NCBI GenBank assembly: GCA_023391815.1
Contig: JAEWAF010000100.1
Span: forward strand, 1 to 25,322
Length of the DNA: 25,322 nt
Direction of reading: 5' to 3'
Origin: Pseudomonadota bacterium
Lineage (GTDB): Bacteria; Pseudomonadota; Gammaproteobacteria; Steroidobacterales; Steroidobacteraceae
Positions 14,466 through 21,304 of this stretch are shown here, piece after piece (position 1 is the first letter of the stretch; each line of letters starts with the position of its first letter). The position numbers and the translations under genes are program-made. Under the pieces are notes generated by a model. That model made no database searches and was not told the origin of the DNA. It saw nothing but the letters and a program-made list of their open reading frames with translations.

Positions 14466-14623
14466 CGCGAGTCTCCGAATCAGTCCGGTAGCCCCGCCAG
14501 CGAGCGCATCTCCGAATCAGTTCAGTAGCCCCGCGCCAGCGGGCGCATCTCCGAATCAATTCAGTAGCCCCGCGCCAGCCGGCGCATCTCCGAATCGGCC
14601 GAGTGGCCCCGCGCAGCAGGGCC
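14449..14623. repeat. Tandem repeat, about 39-bp unit, four and a half copies
   Basis: Units begin at 14449, 14489, 14526 and 14565, with a partial unit from 14604. Lengths are 40, 37, 39 and 39 bases. The consensus begins TAGCCCCGCGCCAGCGGGCG and continues with CATCTCCGAATCAGTTCAG. The first half of each unit contains a small dyad (GCCCCGC...GCGGGC with one bulge). Copies differ at a few positions each. The array lies between two convergent genes, with no plausible protein in it; the minus-strand frame through it yields an arginine/tryptophan-rich repeat. There are no unique spacers, so it is not a CRISPR array. Confidence 0.85.
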
Positions 14624-14652
14624 AAAAAACAAGAAGCTCTCCCGGCGATGCC

Positions 14653-14667
14653 CCTGCCGAAGGCAGG
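14653..14667. terminator. Short hairpin before the end of the DUF481 gene
   Basis: CCTGCC (14653-14658) pairs with GGCAGG (14662-14667) around a GAA loop. Read on the minus strand it follows the DUF481 stop codon by 14 bases. The T-run (TTCTTGTTTTTT, complement of 14625-14636) is 16 bases further on, too far for a classical terminator but in the right general place. Confidence 0.4.
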
Positions 14668-14681
14668 CGGCATGAGCCTGC

Positions 14682-15413
14682 CTACTTGATCTCGTAAACG
14701 AGATTGATCGTCGTCAACGTATCCGTCTTCTTGAACTCCACCGGCGGGTTGCTGTTGTAGCGAACCCCATACCCCACCGCCAACGCCAGCACATCCGTCA
14801 TCTTCACCTGCAACGAGATGTCGTTCTGCACGAACGTGTTCTCCGAGCCTGACTCGCTGATGAACTTGTCGACCAGCGACGTCGTGGCAGTGAACTTGTG
14901 CTCGAAGTCGAACGTGGCTCGGAACACTACCTGGCTGTCGCTCTCGCCCCGCTCGAGCAGCGCGCCGGTCTCCTCGTCGACAGCATCGCGTGTCTCGAAG
15001 AATTTATAACCGGCACCAATGGTGGCGACCATGGTCGTGGTCGGGTTGTCGAGGAAGCGGCGACCCACGCCGCCCGACAAGGTGGCCTGGTAATTGAAGC
15101 CGCTGAACTCGTCCTCTTCGTAGCGACCGGCGCCGAACAGGAAATTGCGCTCGGTGAATTTCCAGCCCAGCTCGCCGAAAGTTTCCCAGCGGTTCGCGGT
15201 CTTGCCATCCTCGTCGGACGCATACAGCACGGCGCCTCCCAGGAGGTTTTTCCACTGCTCGGTTTCGTATTTGAGATTCAGCTTGCCGTTGGCGGTCTCG
15301 GTATCGGTGTTGCCGCTGGCGAACACCATGCCTGCCTCTCCCTTACCGGTCCACTGCGCGTGAGCCGGTACGGCGGCGGCCAATACCGTGGCCGCGAAGA
15401 ACAATCGTCGCAT
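14682..15413 (-). CDS. DUF481 outer-membrane beta-barrel protein (YdiY-like)
   Basis: A 243-residue predicted outer-membrane barrel of the DUF481/YdiY family, whose exact function is unknown; E. coli YdiY is described as acid-inducible. A signal peptide (about residues 1-19, ending PAHAQ) is followed by alternating amphipathic strands rich in aromatic and acidic residues. Typical segments are GKGEAGMVFASGNTDTETAN, ANRWETFGELGWKF and LFGAGRYEEDEFSGFNYQAT. The last strand is TLTTINLVYEIK; a lysine follows where an aromatic residue is commonest. I place the start at ATG 15413, with GGAG eight bases upstream, rather than at the adjoining TTG at 15416. It converges with dsbA across the repeat region and diverges from zapD. 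Confidence 0.9.
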   Translation of the reverse strand: MRRLFFAATVLAAAVPAHAQWTGKGEAGMVFASGNTDTETANGKLNLKYETEQWKNLLGGAVLYASDEDGKTANRWETFGELGWKFTERNFLFGAGRYEEDEFSGFNYQATLSGGVGRRFLDNPTTTMVATIGAGYKFFETRDAVDEETGALLERGESDSQVVFRATFDFEHKFTATTSLVDKFISESGSENTFVQNDISLQVKMTDVLALAVGYGVRYNSNPPVEFKKTDTLTTINLVYEIK

Positions 15414-15626
15414 CAATAAAACTCCGTGAACACAGACAGCCCGTCCCGGGCAAGTCAGCGCGGGAAAATAGCGGGTGCAATATGGAAGCAGAATACGTAG
15501 ATGCTTCCAACATTCGCGTGTTCGCGTCGCCTGCCGACGACGATTTGATCCGCCGCGCCGGGCGCCGGAGCGATCCGAAGCAAAAAGGGTTTTTCAACTG
15601 CCAGCGAGTGCTTCACAATCCACCAG

Positions 15627-16421
15627 ATGACCTCGTCCGATAGCACACGCGCCGCCCAGCCCGGCCCCGTCTATGAGCAGCCGCTCAATGAGCGGATGCG
15701 TACCTTTCTGCGACTCGACTTTCTTTATCAGCAAGCGCTGTTTCACGAAGAACGCGAAGATCCGTGGTCGACCCGCGCCGCCATGAGCGCGCTGCTGGAA
15801 ATCCTGGCGATCACCGCGCGCGGCGATATCCGCAGCGAGGTGCTGAAGGATCTCGAGCGGCAGATGGCGGTGATGCACGATTACACCACCCGCCCGGGCG
15901 TCGACAGCTCGCGCCTCAAAGCGGTGCTGAGCAATCTGACGCGGCTCAGGACCGAGCTGAATTCGGTGGGCGCGCTGTTCATGCAGCGGCTGCGCGACTC
16001 GGAGTTCCTGAACTCGATCAAGCATCGCAGCACCATCCCCGGCGGCACCTGCGAGTTCGATCTGCCCGATTACCGTCACTGGCTGGACCAGCCGTTCGCG
16101 GTGCGTTCCAAAGCATTCGGCGACTGGATGGCCACCATCCGGCCGCTCTGCGACGCCGTGACCGAGTTGCTGTGGCTGACGCGCGAAGCCGCGCGGCCCC
16201 GGCCTGAAATCGCCGCCGGCGGCACCTTCCAGATCGCGTTCGAGCGCGAAAATCCCTGTCAGCTGCTACGTCTGGCGCTCCCCGCCGGCACCCAGCTGTT
16301 CCCCGAGATCAGTGGCAGCCACCACCGCTGCAGCATCCGTTTCCTGTCTTGGAACGATGTGAACTCGCGGCCAGTTCAGACCACCGAGGATGTGCAGTTC
16401 CAACTGACCGTCTGCACTTGA
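15627..16421 (+). CDS. zapD: Cell division protein ZapD
   Basis: A 264-residue ZapD (formerly DUF1342/YacF), a cytoplasmic protein that cross-links FtsZ filaments and stabilises the Z ring. The family's opening segment is present as YEQPLNERMRTFLRLDFLYQ, beginning about residue 17. It is followed by the helical domain (SALLEILAITARGDIRSEVLKDLERQ, in outline) and the C-terminal beta domain ending QTTEDVQFQLTVCT. E. coli ZapD is about 247 residues; the extra length here is a short N-terminal extension. The ATG at 15627 has no obvious ribosome-binding site. yacG follows six bases after the stop, as in E. coli, but the usual upstream neighbour coaE is absent. Confidence 0.95.
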   Translation: MTSSDSTRAAQPGPVYEQPLNERMRTFLRLDFLYQQALFHEEREDPWSTRAAMSALLEILAITARGDIRSEVLKDLERQMAVMHDYTTRPGVDSSRLKAVLSNLTRLRTELNSVGALFMQRLRDSEFLNSIKHRSTIPGGTCEFDLPDYRHWLDQPFAVRSKAFGDWMATIRPLCDAVTELLWLTREAARPRPEIAAGGTFQIAFERENPCQLLRLALPAGTQLFPEISGSHHRCSIRFLSWNDVNSRPVQTTEDVQFQLTVCT

Positions 16422-16427
16422 GCCGAC

Positions 16428-16625
16428 ATGACCGTGGTTCGTTGCCCGACCTGCGACCGTCCGGTGGAATGGACGGAAGCCTCCCGCTGGCGCCCCTTCT
16501 GCAGCGAGCGCTGCAAGCTCATTGACCTGGGCGCCTGGGCCGCCGAGAAGCACGCCATCCCCGGCGACGTCATCGAAACCGAGGATGGCCCCAAGCAAGA
16601 TCGCGGCGAGCGGAACGACGACTAG
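16428..16625 (+). CDS. yacG: DNA gyrase inhibitor YacG
   Basis: A 65-residue zinc-binding protein. YacG binds GyrB and blocks gyrase from binding DNA; its physiological role is not well defined. Four cysteines form the zinc site: CPTC near the N-terminus (C6, C9) and CSERC (C25, C29), followed by the characteristic KLIDLGAWAAEK. The acidic tail is typical. It is co-transcribed with zapD. Its TAG stop lies in a CTAG palindrome that also supplies the stop of the convergent prolyl oligopeptidase gene, leaving no intergenic space. Confidence 0.95.
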   Translation: MTVVRCPTCDRPVEWTEASRWRPFCSERCKLIDLGAWAAEKHAIPGDVIETEDGPKQDRGERNDD

Positions 16626-18841
16626 CCGCCCCGCTGCGATAGCAGGCCGTCCTGCTCCATATGCAGTGACTTGACCAGGAACGCCCACTGATCGGCGTAG
16701 TCCTCGATCTGCATCCAGACGGGTTTTCCGGCGCCATGGCCGGCGCGCGTCTCGACCCGGAGCATCACCGGGTTCGGGCAGGCCTGCGCATTCTGAAGCG
16801 TCGCTGCGAACTTGTAGCTGTGCCATGGGACGACGCGATCGTCGCGATCCGCCGTGGTCACCAGCGTCGGCGGGTAACAGACCTTGTGGACGTTATGCAG
16901 CGGCGAGTACGCCAGTTGCGCACGAAACTCCGCTTCGTTCTCGCTGAGCCCGTAATCGCTGGACCACTGACGCGCGTTCGCGCTGGGTGTGTGATAGCGG
17001 AGCATGTCGAGCACGCCGACTCCCGGCAGCGCTGCGCCGAATAAATCCGGACGCTGTGTCAGCGCTGCGCCGACCAGCAGGCCGCCGTTGCTCCGGCCGC
17101 GGATCGCGATCTTCGAGGGCGCCGTGTATTTCTGATCGACCAGGTACTGAGCCGCCGCGATGAAGTCATCGAACACGTTTTGCTTGTGGAGCTTGGTGCC
17201 GGCTTCGTGCCAGGCCTCGCCGTACTCCGAACCGCCTCGCAAGTTAGCCACCGCGTACACGCCGCCCATCTCCAGCCACACAAGCACGGGCACGCTGAAC
17301 GCGGGCTGCTGGGCGATGCTGAAGCCGCCGTAGCCGTAGAGTTGCACGGGATTCTGGCCATTCAGCGCCAGCCCCTTCTTGTGGGCGATGAACATCGGCA
17401 CCCGGGTGCCGTCCTTGCTCCGATAGAAGACCTGCTTGACCTCGAACTGGCCGGTGTCCGCCGCGAGCTTCGGCGCCCGGAAGATTTCGGTGGCGCCGGT
17501 CTTGAGATCCAGGCGCGAAATCGTCATCGGCGTGAGGAAGTCCGTGTAGCCGAAGAAGGTCTCGTTGTCCGGCACGCTGCCATCGAAGCCGATCGCCGTG
17601 CCCAGGCCGGGAAGCTTCACGTCGTATTGGACTTTGCCGTCGAGATCGAACACACGCGTCAGCGAGTAAGCATCCTGCAAGTACTGCACGATGATGCGGC
17701 GACCGACGATGGACACCTCGTCCGCGGAGAACTTGGACTCCGGCACGACGACGCGCGATTCCTTGCTCTTCGCCGGTCCGACCGGCATCGCCAGCACTCG
17801 CGCGTTCGGCGCGTCCTTGTTGCTGCGGATGTAGAAAACATCGTCGATCTCGGCGACGAATTGATAGTTCGCATCGAAGCTGTCGATGAGGCGCACCGTC
17901 TCTGCGGTCGGCGTGCCGTCGCGAGCGATCTTGCGATAGTAGATGCCGGTCGACTGCGAGCCGTCGTACAGCCAGAAGATGGCGTACTTGCCGTCGTCCG
18001 AGATCCGCACGTACGGATTGCGGGTCGGATGATCCGTGACCTTGAAAATCAGCTTGTCGCCCGCGACGTCGGCGCCGAGCTTGTGCCAGTAAACCTCGCG
18101 CTGTTTGGTGTCGTCGCCCTTGCCGTCCGCCGTGAGCGGGAAGCGCGCGTAATAGACGGCCTTGGAATCGCCCGTCCATGCAATTGGCACGAACTTGATG
18201 AAGCGCAGGATGTCGGGCAGATCCTGCCCGGTTTCGACATCGCGGAAATGCCACGTGCGCCAGTCGGTGCCGCCATCGGACAGGCTGTACGCAACCAATC
18301 GGCCGTCGGGGCTCGGCACGAACTCACTGAGCGCGACCGTCGCGTCCTTGCTGAGCTGATTGGGATCGAGCAGCACGCGCGGCTTGGCGTTCAATCCCTC
18401 GGTGACGTACAGCACGCTCTGATTCTGCAGCCCGTCGTTGCGCAGATAGAAGTAACGATTGCCCCGCTTCACCGGGATGTCGTAGCGCTCGTAGTTCCAC
18501 AGCTGGGTCATGCGCTGCTTGATGCGCTCCCGCGCCGGGATGGACTCGAGATAAGGCTGCGCCAGCGCGTTTTGCGCTTCGATCCAGCGCCTCGTGTCGG
18601 GGCTGTCGGCGTCCTCCAGCCAGCGATACGGATCGGCGATGCTCGTGCCGTGATAGGTGTCGACGTGGTCGATACGCCGGGTCTCGGGGTATTTGAATGC
18701 TGGTGGCTGCATCGCCGGGGCCGGCGCGGTGGTGCTGGCCGTCATGGACGCAGCCCCGCCGGACGCTTGCTTCGCCGGCTCGACGCCGCAAGAAGCGATC
18801 AACAGCAACGCGGGCAACAACAGCTGGATCTTCCTTAGCAT
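16622..18841 (-). CDS. Prolyl oligopeptidase (S9A), predicted lipoprotein
   Basis: A 739-residue serine peptidase that cleaves short peptides after proline. The seven-bladed propeller begins after the conserved DPYRWLEDADSPDTRRWIEA. The catalytic domain has the nucleophile in GRSNGG (S584), the Asp in DRDDRVVPW (D667, with the proline-pocket R669) and the His in TRAGHGAGKP (H702), so the triad is complete. The N-terminus MLRKIQLLLPALLLIASC fits a lipoprotein signal with the lipobox IASC (C18), so it is probably attached to the inner or outer membrane facing the periplasm. Most characterised members are cytosolic or simply secreted. It diverges from the dipeptidyl peptidase IV gene across 114 bases, and its end overlaps yacG by four bases. 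Confidence 0.95.
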   Translation of the reverse strand: MLRKIQLLLPALLLIASCGVEPAKQASGGAASMTASTTAPAPAMQPPAFKYPETRRIDHVDTYHGTSIADPYRWLEDADSPDTRRWIEAQNALAQPYLESIPARERIKQRMTQLWNYERYDIPVKRGNRYFYLRNDGLQNQSVLYVTEGLNAKPRVLLDPNQLSKDATVALSEFVPSPDGRLVAYSLSDGGTDWRTWHFRDVETGQDLPDILRFIKFVPIAWTGDSKAVYYARFPLTADGKGDDTKQREVYWHKLGADVAGDKLIFKVTDHPTRNPYVRISDDGKYAIFWLYDGSQSTGIYYRKIARDGTPTAETVRLIDSFDANYQFVAEIDDVFYIRSNKDAPNARVLAMPVGPAKSKESRVVVPESKFSADEVSIVGRRIIVQYLQDAYSLTRVFDLDGKVQYDVKLPGLGTAIGFDGSVPDNETFFGYTDFLTPMTISRLDLKTGATEIFRAPKLAADTGQFEVKQVFYRSKDGTRVPMFIAHKKGLALNGQNPVQLYGYGGFSIAQQPAFSVPVLVWLEMGGVYAVANLRGGSEYGEAWHEAGTKLHKQNVFDDFIAAAQYLVDQKYTAPSKIAIRGRSNGGLLVGAALTQRPDLFGAALPGVGVLDMLRYHTPSANARQWSSDYGLSENEAEFRAQLAYSPLHNVHKVCYPPTLVTTADRDDRVVPWHSYKFAATLQNAQACPNPVMLRVETRAGHGAGKPVWMQIEDYADQWAFLVKSLHMEQDGLLSQRGG

Positions 18842-18955
18842 GGGTCTCTCGCTGGATCACCTTGAATGATGGATCGGGCGCGATCAGGCGCCGCGGTCCT
18901 GCCTTGAAGCGTGCGCTTAGTGTAACGTCGTCATTCCATTTTCGGCGCAACTCTC
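18842..18955. promoter_or_regulatory. Divergent promoter region between the two S9 peptidases
   Basis: This 114-base spacer separates the starts of the prolyl oligopeptidase (-) and dipeptidyl peptidase IV (+), so both promoters must lie here or just inside the genes. A possible -35 element TTGAAG occurs near 18902, but I find no matching -10 at normal spacing and no strong operator palindrome. The assignment rests on gene arrangement alone. Confidence 0.4.
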
Positions 18956-21244
18956 ATGCGGTATACAACGACCAATGTCGCGCTCCTTGCGACCTGCCTG
19001 ATGGGCCTGAGCTTGTCCACCGAAGCTGCTTTTGCCGAACCCTTGAGCGTCGCCCGCATCTTCGCGGATCCCGATCTCTCCGGGCCGCGGCTGCGCGAGC
19101 CGAAGTTCTCGCCCGACGGCCGCTACGTGACCTACTTGCAAGGCAAGGCCGACAACAAGGATCAACTCGATCTGTGGGCCTTCGACACCCGCAGCGGCAC
19201 GGCCCGCGTGCTGGTGGACTCGCGCAAACTGGTCGGCGATGACGAAAAGCTCTCCGCCGAAGAGGAAGCCCGCCGCGAACGCCAGCGCACTGCCTCGCTG
19301 CGCGGGATCGTCGAATATGAATTCTCCAGCGACGGCAAGCGCCTGCTGATTCCATTGGGCGGCGATTTGTATCTGTACGACCTGGAAGCCAAAGCCGAAC
19401 CGGTCACGCGCCTCACCCACAGCGCCTCGTACGAAACGGACGCCAAGCTTTCGCCCGGCGGCCATTATGTGAGCTTCATTCGCGACCAGAATCTGTTCGT
19501 GATCGATTTGCGCAGCCGACAGGAACGCGCCATCACCACCGACGGCGCCGGCCTCGTGCAGAACGGCGTGGCTGAATTCGTCGCGCAGGAAGAGATGGGC
19601 CGCAACACCGGCTACTGGTGGTCGCCCGACGATTCGCATATTGCATTCACGCGCATCGACGACTCGCCGGTCCAGGAGATAGAGCGGTTCGAGATCAATG
19701 CCGATGGCGCGCGGATGTTTCGTCAACGCTACCCCGCCGCCGGCACGGCGAACACCAAGGTCGAGCTGAAGGTCGCGACGGTGGCGACGTCGCAGATCAG
19801 CACTCTCGAGCTCGGTTTGGGCGACGGCTATCTGGCACGCGTCAAATGGTTTCCCGACTCGAAGTCGCTCGCGGTTCAGCGCCAGACGCGCGATCAGAAA
19901 AAACTCGATCTGTTGAAAATCGATGTGGCGAACGGCGCGTCGCGCGTGCTGCTGACCGAGACGAGCCCGCACTGGGTCGAGCTCAACGACGACTTCAAGT
20001 TCCTGCAATCCAAGCCGCAGTTCATCTGGAGCTCGCGCCGCACCGGTTACAAACATCTGTACCTGTACGACCTGGATGGCAATCTGTTGCATCCGCTGAC
20101 CGGCGGCGAATGGATGGTCGTCGGCGACGGCTCCGAGAATGGCTTGGTGGGCGTCGATGAAGCCGCCGGCCGGGTTTATTTCCTCGGCACGAAGGATTCG
20201 CCACTGGAGCGCCAGTTGTATTGGGCGCCACTTGCGAAGGACGCGTCGACCAAAATCACGCGCGTGTCTCGCGAGCCCGGCTGGCACGATGCGAAGCTGT
20301 TGCCGGGCGGTCGCGGCTATCTCGACGTGTATTCCTCTCCGGATCAGCCGCCGTCCGCCAGCCTGCGCAAGCCCGACGGCTCGCTACAACATTGGCTGCT
20401 GCGCAATCCGCTCGATGCCACGCACCCGTATCACTCGTATGTTTCCAATCAGGTCAAGGAAGAATTCGGCTCGGTGACCGCGAGCGACGGGCAGCCGCTC
20501 TACTATCGGCTGATGAAGCCCGCCAATCTCGTCGCGGGTAAGCGCTACCCGGCCGTGATCGATGTTTACGGCGGTCCGCACTTTCAATATGTGCGCAAAG
20601 ATTGGATGGGCGGCGCGCGTGCCACCCAGGGCTTGTTTCGTCAGGTACTCGCGCAGAATGGCTTTGTCGTGCTGACGCTCGACAATCGCGGCTCCGGTTT
20701 CCGCGGCAACGCATTTGAAACCGCCATCGCCGGCCGCACTGGCAAAGCCGAGATCGAAGATCAGTTGCGTGGCGTGGAATATTTGAAGTCGTTGCCGTTC
20801 GTCGCGGGCGATCGCATCGGCATCATGGGATGGAGCTACGGCGGCTACATGTCGCTCATGGCCCTCACCACGACCAAAGCGTTCCGCGCTGGTGTCGCGG
20901 GCGCGCCGGTGACGGATTGGTCGCTCTACGACACGCACTACACCGAGCGTTATCTGGGCACGCCGCAGAACAATGCCGAAGGTTATCGGGCGAGCGCCGT
21001 CCTTCCTTATGCCGACTCACTGCATGGCTCGCTCCTGCTCGTGCACGGCATGGCGGATGACAACGTGCTGTTCACACACAGCACGCGACTCATGCAGACG
21101 TTGCAGTCGTTGAACAAGCCGTTCGATGTGATGACTTATCCCGGCGGCAAGCACGGCCTGGTCCGGATGCCGCAGCAGGGACGGCACTATTACGAGATGG
21201 TGCTGCGATTCTTCGAGCGGGAGCTGAACGCGCCGGAGAGCTGA
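18956..21244 (+). CDS. Dipeptidyl peptidase IV (S9B)
   Basis: A 762-residue periplasmic serine peptidase that removes X-Pro or X-Ala dipeptides from peptide N-termini. A signal peptide ends about residue 27 (EAAFAE). The eight-bladed propeller includes the double-glutamate motif in AQEEMGRNTGYWWSPD (E212, E213), which clamps the substrate amino terminus and separates DPP IV from acylaminoacyl peptidases. The hydrolase domain has GWSYGGYMS (S627), HGMADDNVLF (D701) and GGKHGL (H733). It is divergent from the prolyl oligopeptidase gene; together they would break down proline-containing peptides. Start ATG 18956 is chosen for the signal peptide; no strong ribosome-binding site is visible. Confidence 0.96.
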   Translation: MRYTTTNVALLATCLMGLSLSTEAAFAEPLSVARIFADPDLSGPRLREPKFSPDGRYVTYLQGKADNKDQLDLWAFDTRSGTARVLVDSRKLVGDDEKLSAEEEARRERQRTASLRGIVEYEFSSDGKRLLIPLGGDLYLYDLEAKAEPVTRLTHSASYETDAKLSPGGHYVSFIRDQNLFVIDLRSRQERAITTDGAGLVQNGVAEFVAQEEMGRNTGYWWSPDDSHIAFTRIDDSPVQEIERFEINADGARMFRQRYPAAGTANTKVELKVATVATSQISTLELGLGDGYLARVKWFPDSKSLAVQRQTRDQKKLDLLKIDVANGASRVLLTETSPHWVELNDDFKFLQSKPQFIWSSRRTGYKHLYLYDLDGNLLHPLTGGEWMVVGDGSENGLVGVDEAAGRVYFLGTKDSPLERQLYWAPLAKDASTKITRVSREPGWHDAKLLPGGRGYLDVYSSPDQPPSASLRKPDGSLQHWLLRNPLDATHPYHSYVSNQVKEEFGSVTASDGQPLYYRLMKPANLVAGKRYPAVIDVYGGPHFQYVRKDWMGGARATQGLFRQVLAQNGFVVLTLDNRGSGFRGNAFETAIAGRTGKAEIEDQLRGVEYLKSLPFVAGDRIGIMGWSYGGYMSLMALTTTKAFRAGVAGAPVTDWSLYDTHYTERYLGTPQNNAEGYRASAVLPYADSLHGSLLLVHGMADDNVLFTHSTRLMQTLQSLNKPFDVMTYPGGKHGLVRMPQQGRHYYEMVLRFFERELNAPES

Positions 21245-21261
21245 GTCGACGCGACCCTTTG

Positions 21262-21280
21262 CGCGCCCTTCGAGGGCGCG
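21262..21280. terminator. Stem-loop between convergent DPP IV and GGT-like genes
   Basis: CGCGCCC (21262-21268) pairs with GGGCGCG (21274-21280) around a five-base TTCGA loop. On the plus strand it is followed by TTCGTCGTGTTCGG, a weakly T-rich tail. It lies 18 bases after the DPP IV stop in the 60-base gap between convergent genes, so it is probably a terminator for DPP IV and perhaps for both. Confidence 0.65.
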
Positions 21281-21304
21281 TTCGTCGTGTTCGGCAGGGC
21301 CGGC

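Noticed and set aside
14449..14623. Repeat array considered as CRISPR
   Set aside because: Units are head to tail with no unique spacers, vary in length, and have no cas genes nearby.
13759..14673. Minus-strand frame with a repeated WRGATELIRRCAR peptide
   Set aside because: The repeated peptide is only the translation of the intergenic repeat, and the rest is antisense to dsbA.
15483..15644. A 53-codon plus-strand frame starting ATG just upstream of and overlapping zapD
   Set aside because: No ribosome-binding site and no recognisable family; likely the zapD leader. It would merit another look only if homologues are found.
17180..18838. A 552-residue plus-strand open frame over the prolyl oligopeptidase
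   Set aside because: Antisense shadow of a gene with an intact catalytic triad; no recognisable domain.
18917..20287. A 456-residue minus-strand open frame over DPP IV
   Set aside because: Antisense shadow; the plus-strand protein carries the double-Glu and triad motifs.
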